Assembly (NCBI GenBank): GCA_947461645.1
Contig: CANHMN010000119.1
Span: 1-5,931 of the forward strand
Reading direction: 5' to 3'
Source: Chitinophagaceae bacterium
GTDB lineage: Bacteria; Bacteroidota; Bacteroidia; Chitinophagales; Chitinophagaceae
DNA length: 5,931 nt
The notes beneath the pieces are model-generated. The model made no database searches. It was not told the DNA's origin and worked only from the letters and a program-made list of their open reading frames with translations. Numbering within the stretch: the stretch's first letter is position 1; every line of letters starts with the position of its first letter. A program made the translations under genes and the position numbers. Shown here one piece after another: positions 1-5,855 of this stretch.

Positions 1-54
1 AATGAAGTAATCAGAAAGGAAATTTTAAACCATTAACTTTAAAAAAATTAGCAT

Positions 55-399
55 ATGCCACGTTCAGTAAATGCAGTAGCCAGCAGAGCTCGCCGCAAAA
101 GGATTTTAAAAGCCGCAAAAGGATATTACGGTAAAAGAAAAAATGTATACACCGTTGCCAAAAACGTAATGGAAAAAGGTCTTACATACAGTTATGTAGG
201 CCGTAAACTAAAAAAGCGTGAATACCGCACACTTTGGATTGCTCGTATCAACGCAGCTGTAAGAGAAGAAGGAATGACTTACAGCCAGTTTATCAATAAG
301 CTTGTTCAAAAGAACATCGATCTTAACCGCAAGGTTTTGGCTGATTTGGCAATGAACGAGCCAGAATCTTTCAAAAAGTTGGTTGCTTCAGTGAAGTAA
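55..399 (+). CDS. rplT: 50S ribosomal protein L20
   Basis: This encodes a 114-residue protein recognised as bacterial ribosomal protein L20 (bL20). L20 binds 23S rRNA early in assembly of the large subunit. The start [18 protein letters not shown] and the following [16 protein letters not shown] stretch are the family's very basic N-terminal arm, which threads into rRNA. The globular part carries the typical [20 protein letters not shown] segment (about residues 62-80), and the length is normal for L20. The ATG at 55 gives exactly the conserved MPR start. No Shine-Dalgarno sequence sits at the usual distance, and the leader is A/T-rich, as is common in Bacteroidota. L20 usually follows infC and rpmI, which would lie to the left of the window. 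In E. coli and Bacillus L20 represses its own operon, but no regulatory site is visible in the 54 bases present here. An intrinsic terminator follows at 433-459. Identification is very secure. Confidence 0.98.
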   Translation: MPRSVNAVASRARRKRILKAAKGYYGKRKNVYTVAKNVMEKGLTYSYVGRKLKKREYRTLWIARINAAVREEGMTYSQFINKLVQKNIDLNRKVLADLAMNEPESFKKLVASVK

Positions 400-432
400 T
401 TCCTGCAACCTTAAAAATAGCTTTAACAACTT

Positions 433-459
433 CGGATACTTTAACTAGTATCCGTTTTT
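433..459 (+). terminator. Intrinsic terminator after rplT
   Basis: A perfect 8-bp stem is formed by CGGATACT (433-440) and AGTATCCG (447-454), with a 6-base loop (ttaact) and an immediate run of five T (455-459). It lies 34 bases past the rplT stop codon and ahead of the next promoter, so it most likely ends the rplT operon transcript. Confidence 0.9.
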
Positions 460-487
460 GTTTACTGCAAATGCAATGCAAATAATT

Positions 488-495
488 TATCTTTG
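488..495 (+). promoter_or_regulatory. Bacteroidota -7 promoter element for the decarboxylase gene
   Basis: TATCTTTG matches the Bacteroidota sigma-70 (SigA) -7 consensus TAnnTTTG exactly. It lies between the rplT terminator and the ATG at 526, which would give a leader of roughly 25 bases. No clear TTG/TTTG -33 element is seen at the usual spacing of about 19-21 bases; the nearest TTTTTG (455-460) lies too far upstream. The call therefore rests on the -7 element and its position. Confidence 0.55.
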
Positions 496-525
496 TTGCC
501 CATTCATTAAACAACCACACTGCAA

Positions 526-1935
526 ATGACAAAAGACGGGATGAACAATACGTACAAGGATCTTGTAGACCAAACCTTTAATTTTCCTCAGGAAGATTTC
601 AGGTTAGTAAGCAATTATCTTCAATACAACAACTTGGACATCAAGGCCCTAATTGACAAATACGGCACTCCGCTTAAATTAAGCTATCTCCCTAAAATCG
701 GCAAACAAATCAACAAAGCGAAAAGCATGTTTGCCGCAGCTTTCAAGAAACACAAATACACCGGTAAATACCATTATTGTTATTGTACCAAAAGCTCGCA
801 TTTCTCTTTTGTGGTTGAAGAGGCATTGAAAAATGATATACACCTTGAGACCTCTTATGCCTACGATATAGACATCATTAAAAAACTTTACGCCAAGAAG
901 AAAATCAACAAGGATATTTTTGTGATTTGCAATGGATATAAACAAAAACCATACACACAAAGAATTGCCAATTTACTGAATTCGGGTTTTAAAAATGTAG
1001 TGCCTATTCTCGACAACAAAGAAGAATTGAAGGCTTACATAAAATCTGTAAAAGTACCTTTCAATTTAGGTATTCGTGTAGCTGCAGAAGAAGAGCCTAA
1101 TTTCCCTTTCTATACTTCTCGACTTGGCATCAGAGCCAAAGATATTCTTGAGTTTTATGTAGATAAGATTGAAGGTAACGAGCACCGTTTTCAATTGAAA
1201 ATGCTGCACATCTTTTTAAACAAAGGCATCAAGGATGATATTTATTATTGGAGTGAGTTGAATAAAGTCATCAATTTGTATTGCCAATTGAAAAAGATTT
1301 GTCCTGAATTGGATTCCATAAATATCGGTGGCGGTTTTCCCATTAAACATTCGCTTGGGTTCGAGTACGATTATCAATTCATGATCAATGAAATCGTTCG
1401 TAACATCAAAGTTGCCTGTACGCGTAACAAAGTACCAATGCCTAATATTTTTACTGAGTTTGGCAGTTACACCGTTGGGGAAAGCATGGCTCATGTTTAC
1501 AGCGTAATAGGACAAAAAATGCAAAATGACAGGGAAACCTGGTATATGATTGATTCTTCTTTCATTACTACTTTGCCTGATACCTGGGGAATAGGGGAAA
1601 AGTTTTTGATGCTGCCCATTAACAAATGGGACAACGAATACCAAAGGGTTGTGTTGGGTGGAATTACTTGTGACAGTCATGATTACTACGATTCTGAAGA
1701 GCACATCAATGAAGTGTTTCTCCCTAAAATTGAAGATGGCGAGCCTTTGTTTGTAGGATTTTTTCATACCGGCGCATATCAAGATCAAATCAGTGGATAT
1801 GGTGGTATAAAGCATTGCATGATACCATCTCCCAAGCATATTATTATTGGTCACGATAAAAATGGCAAGCTGGTAGATTGGGTTTATGCGAGGGAGCAAA
1901 CAGCTCAAAGCATGCTTAAAATACTGGGTTACTGA
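526..1935 (+). CDS. PLP-dependent fold-III decarboxylase, probable biosynthetic arginine decarboxylase (Bacteroidota type)
   Basis: This 469-residue protein belongs to the alanine-racemase-fold (type III) PLP decarboxylases: arginine, ornithine and diaminopimelate decarboxylases. Visible landmarks in order are: the PLP lysine K89 in YCYCTKSS; an LH (H228) at the position of the usual HIGS motif; the glycine loop INIGGGFP (G268-G270), which holds the PLP phosphate; TEFGS (311-314), where relatives have EPGR or ESGR; the TCDSHD motif with the catalytic-type C382 and D383 contributed across the dimer; and TGAYQ (416-419) near the C-terminus. If it decarboxylates arginine it makes agmatine for polyamine synthesis. 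Substrate assignment is inference, since diaminopimelate or ornithine cannot be excluded by eye. It is much shorter than the E. coli SpeA form (about 650 residues). The ATG at 526 fits the promoter and leader; ATG 541, five codons on, is an alternative. It ends in tandem stops TGA TAA. Confidence 0.82.
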   Translation: MTKDGMNNTYKDLVDQTFNFPQEDFRLVSNYLQYNNLDIKALIDKYGTPLKLSYLPKIGKQINKAKSMFAAAFKKHKYTGKYHYCYCTKSSHFSFVVEEALKNDIHLETSYAYDIDIIKKLYAKKKINKDIFVICNGYKQKPYTQRIANLLNSGFKNVVPILDNKEELKAYIKSVKVPFNLGIRVAAEEEPNFPFYTSRLGIRAKDILEFYVDKIEGNEHRFQLKMLHIFLNKGIKDDIYYWSELNKVINLYCQLKKICPELDSINIGGGFPIKHSLGFEYDYQFMINEIVRNIKVACTRNKVPMPNIFTEFGSYTVGESMAHVYSVIGQKMQNDRETWYMIDSSFITTLPDTWGIGEKFLMLPINKWDNEYQRVVLGGITCDSHDYYDSEEHINEVFLPKIEDGEPLFVGFFHTGAYQDQISGYGGIKHCMIPSPKHIIIGHDKNGKLVDWVYAREQTAQSMLKILGY

Positions 1936-1950
1936 TAATCAGTTATCCTT

Positions 1951-1985
1951 CTTTTTACTTTTTACTTTTTACTTTTTAATTTTTA
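1951..1985 (+). repeat. 7-bp tandem repeat (CTTTTTA)x4 + ATTTTTA
   Basis: Four perfect copies of CTTTTTA (1951-1978) are followed by one copy with C changed to A (1979-1985) and a partial unit. The array fills most of the gap between the decarboxylase stop and the bacilliredoxin ATG at 1997. It is directly visible. Each junction reads TACTTTTT or TAATTTTT, one base from the TAnnTTTG promoter element, so it could also influence transcription, but that is inference. Confidence 0.9.
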
Positions 1986-1996
1986 ATTCAAATAAT

Positions 1997-2413
1997 ATGT
2001 ATCCAGCAGAAATTGTAATTCCAATGAAGGAAGAGTTGACTGAAAATGGTTTCAGTGAGTTATTGACACCTGAAGCTGTTGATAGTGCGCTTTCGCAAAA
2101 AGGAACCATGTTAGTGATGATCAATTCCGTTTGTGGTTGCAGTGCAGGAACTGCAAGGCCCGGCGTATTAATGGCTGTGGCACATGCTAAAGTGAAGCCC
2201 GATCAAATTGCAACCACTTTCGCCGGTTTTGATGTTGATGCAGTAAGAAAAGTTAGGGAATACATGCTTCCATATCCTCCGTCATCACCTGCTATTGCTT
2301 TGTTCAAAGACGGTAGTTTGGTGCATTTTATTGAAAGACACAACATTGAAGGAAGAAGCGCTCAGATGATAGCCGAAAATTTAATGGCTGCTTTTGAAAC
2401 GCATTGCAATTGA
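1997..2413 (+). CDS. Bacilliredoxin, BrxA/BrxB (YphP/YqiW) family
   Basis: This 138-residue protein is recognised as a BrxA/BrxB-family bacilliredoxin (DUF1094), a thioredoxin-fold protein. In Bacillus these remove bacillithiol from S-bacillithiolated cytosolic proteins. The diagnostic motif SVCGCSAGTARPG is present with the CGC cysteines at C46 and C48. The MYPAEIVIPM start, the TFAGFDVDAVRKVREYM segment (about 75-90), the PPSSPAIALFKDG strand (95-105), and the C-terminal IEGR and helix all fit the family. Length is close to the Bacillus proteins (about 144). The start at 1997 is chosen because MYP is the family N-terminus. The open frame runs back to an ATG at 1886, but that would add 37 residues overlapping the decarboxylase gene and translating the heptamer repeat. 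No Shine-Dalgarno sequence is present. It is followed 32 bases later by lgt, probably cotranscribed. Whether the host makes bacillithiol cannot be seen here. Confidence 0.93.
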   Translation: MYPAEIVIPMKEELTENGFSELLTPEAVDSALSQKGTMLVMINSVCGCSAGTARPGVLMAVAHAKVKPDQIATTFAGFDVDAVRKVREYMLPYPPSSPAIALFKDGSLVHFIERHNIEGRSAQMIAENLMAAFETHCN

Positions 2414-2445
2414 TTAGGTATCTGTCAAACTAAAATTATCCAATC

Positions 2446-3780
2446 ATGTATCCAAATCTGTATTACGTTTTCAAAGATTGGTTTGGTGTGGAATGGCACG
2501 CTCTGTACTTTTTGAATACGTTCGGGTTAATGGTTGCTGTATCTTTTGTGGTAGCTGCTGCAGTGCTTTCTTCTGAATTGAAAAGGAAGGAAAAACAAGG
2601 TTTGCTTTTTCCTCGTGAAGAAAATATTGTTGTTGGTGAACCTGCATCCTTTATGGATTTGTTTATCAATGGCTTTATGGGCTTTCTATTCGGTTATAAA
2701 TTTTTAGGATTGTTCTTGAGCAAGCCTGATAACATGAATGCGCAGGAGTTTATTTTTTCTGCAGAAGGAAGTTTGCTTGGGGGATTGCTTGCAGGAGGAC
2801 TCCTCGTTTTCATCAAATGGAGAGAAAAGAAAAAACTCCAATTAGAAAAACCGGAAAAAAGAATATTGAGAATTTGGCCGCACGACAGGGTTGGAGATAT
2901 TATCATGCTTGGCTTGGTTTTCGGAATTCTTGGTGCCAAACTTTTCGATAATCTCGAACATTGGTCAACTTTTTGGGAGAACCCATTGAGAGCATTACTG
3001 TCACCTAGCGGTCTTACTTTTTATGGAGGATTAATTTTAGCTACCATTGCAATTTTGATTTTTGCATACAGAAAAGGCATTGCCATTAAGCATCTTGTTG
3101 ACGCTGCAGCGCCTGCCTTAATGATTGCGTATGCATTGGGTAGGGTGGGTTGTCAGGTTTCGGGAGATGGCGACTGGGGCATATACAACAGCGCTTATGT
3201 AAACAATGAAATGGGCCAACCCGTTATTGCCGCCAACAATGATTTTGAAAATGGACTCCGTCAGCATGCAACTTATTTTTTAGAAGGCAGGGTTGGTGAT
3301 ACACTTGTTACAGACAGAGTTTATCAATCGTTGCAAGATGTACCGCACAAACACTTTAAAGGCCCTGAATTTCTGCCAACTTGGTTTTTTGCATACAGCT
3401 ATCCGCAAAATGTAAACAGAGATGGAATTCTTATTCCGGGAATTACAGATGAACACAACAGGGTTTTACCTTCACCTGTTTTTCCTACACCGCTTTATGA
3501 ATTTTTGATTTGCACCATAATGTTTGTGTTGCTGTGGTTGTTGCGCAAAAAAATCAATTTGCCCCTGGTTATGTTTGGGGTTTATTTGCTTTTGAACGGT
3601 GTGGAAAGATATTGTATAGAAATGATGCGGGTTAACAATCCTTATACATTTATTGGAATTAAGGCTACACAAGCACAATGGATTGCTTTGGTATTAGCCT
3701 TGACTGGAATCGCTCTTGTCTTTTATGCCAGGTACAGTAAATTGAGTAACGGCAAAACTCATTCAAGCAATAATAGTTAA
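2446..3780 (+). CDS. lgt: Prolipoprotein diacylglyceryl transferase
   Basis: This is a 444-residue multipass inner-membrane enzyme that moves diacylglycerol from phosphatidylglycerol to the lipobox cysteine of prolipoproteins, the first step of lipoprotein maturation. Hydrophobic segments lie near residues 20-42, 73-92, 106-124, 150-166, 190-207, 217-232, 351-366, 373-385 and 411-428. The Lgt signature is recognisable as GRVGCQVSGDGDWG (232-245). The distal catalytic stretch GVERYCIEMMR (385-395) matches the R...E pair of E. coli (R239/E243 there, R388/E392 here), and TPLYE (348-352) matches the QLYE motif. It is far longer than E. coli Lgt (291). Extra material lies at about 45-70, 125-146 and especially about 246-345, a known style in Bacteroidota. 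The usual HGG motif reads YGG (193-195), and the signature has C236 and D241 where E. coli has N and E. No Shine-Dalgarno sequence; 32 bases separate it from the bacilliredoxin gene. Confidence 0.95.
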   Translation: MYPNLYYVFKDWFGVEWHALYFLNTFGLMVAVSFVVAAAVLSSELKRKEKQGLLFPREENIVVGEPASFMDLFINGFMGFLFGYKFLGLFLSKPDNMNAQEFIFSAEGSLLGGLLAGGLLVFIKWREKKKLQLEKPEKRILRIWPHDRVGDIIMLGLVFGILGAKLFDNLEHWSTFWENPLRALLSPSGLTFYGGLILATIAILIFAYRKGIAIKHLVDAAAPALMIAYALGRVGCQVSGDGDWGIYNSAYVNNEMGQPVIAANNDFENGLRQHATYFLEGRVGDTLVTDRVYQSLQDVPHKHFKGPEFLPTWFFAYSYPQNVNRDGILIPGITDEHNRVLPSPVFPTPLYEFLICTIMFVLLWLLRKKINLPLVMFGVYLLLNGVERYCIEMMRVNNPYTFIGIKATQAQWIALVLALTGIALVFYARYSKLSNGKTHSSNNS

Positions 3781-3808
3781 TCAAGATTTAATTTAAAAAC
3801 AATCATTT

Positions 3809-4300
3809 ATGCCTTCATTTGATTTTGTTAGTAAAGTTGACATTCAAACACTCGACAACGCAATAAATGTTGTCAACAAGGAAATAACCAACAGGTTTGA
3901 TTTCAAAGATTCACATGTGTTGGTAGAACTCAACAAAAAAGATTTTAAAATCAATCTGGAAGCGGACAGTGATATGAAAATCAATCAGATTGTAGATGTG
4001 ATGATCAGTAGAGGAATGAAACAAGGATTAGCTGCAGAAGTGTATGATTTAAGCAAAGAACCTTATGTGAGCGGAAAGGTTACCAAAAAGGAGGTGCCTG
4101 TTAGAAATGGCATAAAACAGGAGGACGCTAAAAAAATAGTAAAACTGATAAAAGACAGCGGTTTAAAGGTGCAAGCTGCCATAATGGATGATATTATCAG
4201 GATTACAGGTAAGAAAATCGATGATTTACAGGAAGTTATAGCACTGAGTAAAACCTGGGATCTGGGTATTGCTCTTCAATATGTTAACATGAAGAGTTAA
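3809..4300 (+). CDS. YajQ family (UPF0234) nucleotide-binding protein
   Basis: This 163-residue protein is recognised as the YajQ family. The first residues MPSFDFVSKVD and the NRFDFK motif (28-33) are diagnostic. So are the KIVKLIKDSGLKVQAAI stretch (109-125), IRITGKKIDDLQ (130-141) and DLGIALQYVN near the end. Length equals that of E. coli YajQ. The fold has two ferredoxin-like (RNP-like) domains in tandem. Some members (E. coli YajQ, Xanthomonas XC_3703) bind cyclic di-GMP, and older work reported nucleic-acid binding. Its role in Bacteroidota is not established, and c-di-GMP binding here is only inferred from annotation custom. It starts 28 bases after the lgt stop with no terminator visible between them, so cotranscription with lgt is plausible. 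The A-rich leader has no Shine-Dalgarno sequence. Confidence 0.95.
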   Translation: MPSFDFVSKVDIQTLDNAINVVNKEITNRFDFKDSHVLVELNKKDFKINLEADSDMKINQIVDVMISRGMKQGLAAEVYDLSKEPYVSGKVTKKEVPVRNGIKQEDAKKIVKLIKDSGLKVQAAIMDDIIRITGKKIDDLQEVIALSKTWDLGIALQYVNMKS

Positions 4301-4318
4301 TCAATTTTTTTCTTTTTT

Positions 4319-4341
4319 GGCGAAAAAACACTAATTTCGCC
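4319..4341. promoter_or_regulatory. Inverted repeat GGCGAAA-N9-TTTCGCC upstream of rpmE2
   Basis: GGCGAAA (4319-4325) and TTTCGCC (4335-4341) are perfect 7-base complements separated by 9 bases. The site lies just past the yajQ stop codon and a T-rich tract. It could be an operator overlapping the rpmE2 promoter, because the right arm covers a TAATTTCG -7-like element. It could also be a weak terminator for yajQ, although only a poor T tail (tctcaatttt) follows. The repeat itself is certain; its function is inference. Confidence 0.55.
4332..4339 (+). promoter_or_regulatory. Probable -7 promoter element for rpmE2
   Basis: TAATTTCG differs by one base from the Bacteroidota -7 consensus TAnnTTTG. 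It is placed about 50 bases before the rpmE2 ATG in the only sizeable gap upstream of that gene. No convincing -33 TTG is present at the expected spacing, only a T-rich tract at 4305-4318. Confidence 0.4.
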
Positions 4342-4356
4342 TCTCAATTTTAACCG

Positions 4357-4374
4357 GTACGGCCAAATCCGTAC
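4357..4374. promoter_or_regulatory. Inverted repeat GTACGG-N6-CCGTAC in the rpmE2 leader
   Basis: The arms GTACGG (4357-4362) and CCGTAC (4369-4374) are perfect complements around a 6-base spacer (ccaaat), ending 14 bases before the rpmE2 ATG. If transcription starts near 4345, this would be a 6-bp, GC-rich hairpin in the 5' untranslated region, a plausible place for ribosomal-protein autoregulation. As DNA it could equally be an operator. The repeat is directly seen; its role is inferred. Confidence 0.55.
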
Positions 4375-4388
4375 ACAAAACAACAAAA

Positions 4389-4646
4389 ATGAAAAAAGAT
4401 ATTCATCCAAAGACATACAGAGATGTCATTTTCAAGGACATGAGTAATAGCACTACTTTCTTAAGTCGTTCTACTGCACACAGCTCAGAAACCATCGTTT
4501 GGGAAGAAGATGGTAAAGAATATCCTGTGATTAAATTGGAGATTTCAAATACTTCTCACCCTTTCTATACCGGTAAAAATGTATTGGTAGATACTGCAGG
4601 TCGTATCGACAAGTTCAAAAAGAGATACGAAAAGAAAGCGAAATAA
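4389..4646 (+). CDS. rpmE2: 50S ribosomal protein L31 type B (zinc-independent form)
   Basis: This 85-residue protein is recognised as type B bacterial L31 (bL31B). L31 sits at the central protuberance of the large subunit and contributes to the bridge with the small subunit. Diagnostic parts are the start [18 protein letters not shown], the SRST segment (27-30), [21 protein letters not shown] (about 52-72) and the basic tail. There is no cysteine anywhere, so the CxxC zinc site of type A L31 is absent. In organisms with both types the cysteine-free paralogue is often induced during zinc shortage under Zur control. In Bacteroidota type B is commonly the housekeeping copy, and whether a second copy exists cannot be seen here. 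Two inverted repeats precede the gene and a strong terminator follows, so it looks like a single-gene unit. No Shine-Dalgarno sequence. Confidence 0.97.
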   Translation: MKKDIHPKTYRDVIFKDMSNSTTFLSRSTAHSSETIVWEEDGKEYPVIKLEISNTSHPFYTGKNVLVDTAGRIDKFKKRYEKKAK

Positions 4647-4656
4647 ATATACTTAC

Positions 4657-4684
4657 AAGGCCTGCTCAAAAAGCAGGTCTTTTT
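4657..4684 (+). terminator. Intrinsic terminator after rpmE2
   Basis: AAGGCCTGCT (4657-4666) pairs with AGCAGGTCTT (4672-4681) as a 10-bp stem containing one G-U pair, closed by a 5-base loop (caaaa). The 3' side runs into a T tract (4680-4684, then ctttg). It lies 10 bases past the rpmE2 stop and before the GlmU-like gene. Confidence 0.92.
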
Positions 4685-4747
4685 CTTTGTAGTCTTTTGA
4701 TCTCATTAATTGAGGCAGGAATCAATATCTTCCTTATTTTTATCCCG

Positions 4748-5788
4748 ATGAAAATGCTATTGAACCAATCTGCTTGTGAGGCAAATCTTTTTCCTTTTTC
4801 CAAGACAAGGCATGTAGCTGAATGTAGGGTAGGTATACTCACCATTTCGGAAAAGTGGAAGAAATTATTACCGGCAAACAGCCAAATTGTTTTGCATCAA
4901 ACAGGTTCTGAAAATGTTTTGTCTCTTCCTGCCAATATCATTCCAACACTCGGCAACATCGATTATTTATTGGAGTGTGCCCAAAATGGTGACATTCCAA
5001 AAGCTAGTGATGAGGTTAGGTATATTCATCACCCTTGGGATTTGTTTCAATTGAACGATTGGGCCATCAGAAAAGATTTTGAATACTTGACTAGAGATAG
5101 GATTTCCCAATCCATCAAAAATGCGGTTGTTGTAAATCCCGAAAATATTTTCGTTGAGGAAGGCGCCGTCTTGTTGCATTGTACGTTAAATGCGTCAACA
5201 GGTCCAATTTACATTGGTAAAAACGCTCAGATTATGGAGGGTAGCCATATTCGAGGTCCATTTTCATTGGGTGAAAACAGTGTGGTTAAAATGGGCTCCA
5301 CCATTTACGGAGGCACAAGCATTGGGCCATGGTGTGTGGTGGGAGGTGAAATCAAAAACAGCATATTGTTTGAGAACAGCAACAAGGCACACTCCGGATA
5401 TCTTGGCGACAGTGTAATTGGTGCTTGGTGTAACCTTGGAGCCGGAACATCCAACAGCAATGTAAAGAACACCGGTGGAGAAGTTCTTTTTTCAACCAAT
5501 TCAGGCCCTATTTCAGTAGGAACAAAAGGAGGTATGCTAATGGGCGATTATAGTCGATCAGCAATCAACACTTCTTTCAATACTGCATCTGTAGTAGGCA
5601 TTTGCTGTAATGTTTATGGTGATGGATTTGCAGAAAAAAATATCCCTGACTTTACTTGGGGAAAAGAAAGGTACCAATGGCAAAAAGCACTGGATCACAT
5701 CAACAATTGGAAAAAAATGAAAAACAGTGAACTTTCCCAACAGGAGATAGCGATTTTGGAAAAATGGTACAACAAACAGGCCTCCTAA
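4748..5788 (+). CDS. GlmU-like sugar nucleotidyltransferase / hexapeptide-repeat protein
   Basis: This 346-residue protein resembles the Bacteroidota "GlmU family" proteins: a nucleotidyltransferase-like N-terminal domain followed by a left-handed beta-helix. The N-terminal landmark is NLFPFSKTRHVAECRVGILTISEKW (about 13-37), and HPWDLFQLNDWAI (95-107) closes that domain. From about 135 to 290 there are hexapeptide-type turns: GPIYIGKNAQIMEGSHIRGP, IYGGTSIGP, NSNKAHSGYLGDSVIGAWCNLGAGTSNSN and GMLMGDYSR. This is the acyltransferase-type helix seen in the C-terminal half of GlmU. A charged helical tail follows (303-346). The activity is probably related to nucleotide-sugar or UDP-GlcNAc metabolism, but substrate and even catalytic competence are unproven. 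The start is ATG 4748, or ATG 4754 two codons later; a TTG at 4697 would add 17 residues lying close behind the rpmE2 terminator. The region between the two landmarks is short, so the nucleotidyltransferase part may be reduced. Confidence 0.82.
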   Translation: MKMLLNQSACEANLFPFSKTRHVAECRVGILTISEKWKKLLPANSQIVLHQTGSENVLSLPANIIPTLGNIDYLLECAQNGDIPKASDEVRYIHHPWDLFQLNDWAIRKDFEYLTRDRISQSIKNAVVVNPENIFVEEGAVLLHCTLNASTGPIYIGKNAQIMEGSHIRGPFSLGENSVVKMGSTIYGGTSIGPWCVVGGEIKNSILFENSNKAHSGYLGDSVIGAWCNLGAGTSNSNVKNTGGEVLFSTNSGPISVGTKGGMLMGDYSRSAINTSFNTASVVGICCNVYGDGFAEKNIPDFTWGKERYQWQKALDHINNWKKMKNSELSQQEIAILEKWYNKQAS

Positions 5789-5855
5789 TTCTATAAAAAA
5801 AACTAACAAAAGGACAATACTAGCCTTAATAATCCCAAAAAATAAAACAACCAAC

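Noticed and set aside
1..36. Possible 3' end of an upstream gene such as rpmI
   Set aside because: Two short frames end here (stops at 8-10 and 34-36), and neither tail is long or distinctive enough to identify as L35.
461..482. Three close TGCAA(A) copies between the rplT terminator and the decarboxylase promoter
   Set aside because: The units are too short and irregular to call a repeat or operator, and chance is likely in AT-rich sequence.
1216..1908. Long minus-strand open frame (230 codons) within the decarboxylase gene
   Set aside because: It is antisense to a well-supported coding region, resembles no family I know, and has no promoter or start context.
1886..1996. Upstream ATG giving the bacilliredoxin a 37-residue hydrophobic N-terminal extension
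   Set aside because: The extension overlaps the decarboxylase 3' end and is largely the translated T-rich repeat. The family starts at MYP, which is the ATG at 1997.
1997..2454. Shared ATGTATCCA start of brx and lgt, a possible duplicated start region
   Set aside because: Only nine bases match, the flanks differ, and both families independently favour such N-termini.
4697..4747. TTG start extending the GlmU-like protein by 17 hydrophobic residues
   Set aside because: It begins 13 bases after the rpmE2 terminator T tract, uses a rare start codon, and homologues begin close to the NLFPF motif, fitting ATG 4748 or 4754.
5190..5417. Second + strand open frame inside the GlmU-like gene
   Set aside because: It is an out-of-frame shadow of the hexapeptide-repeat region; its composition does not look like a real protein.
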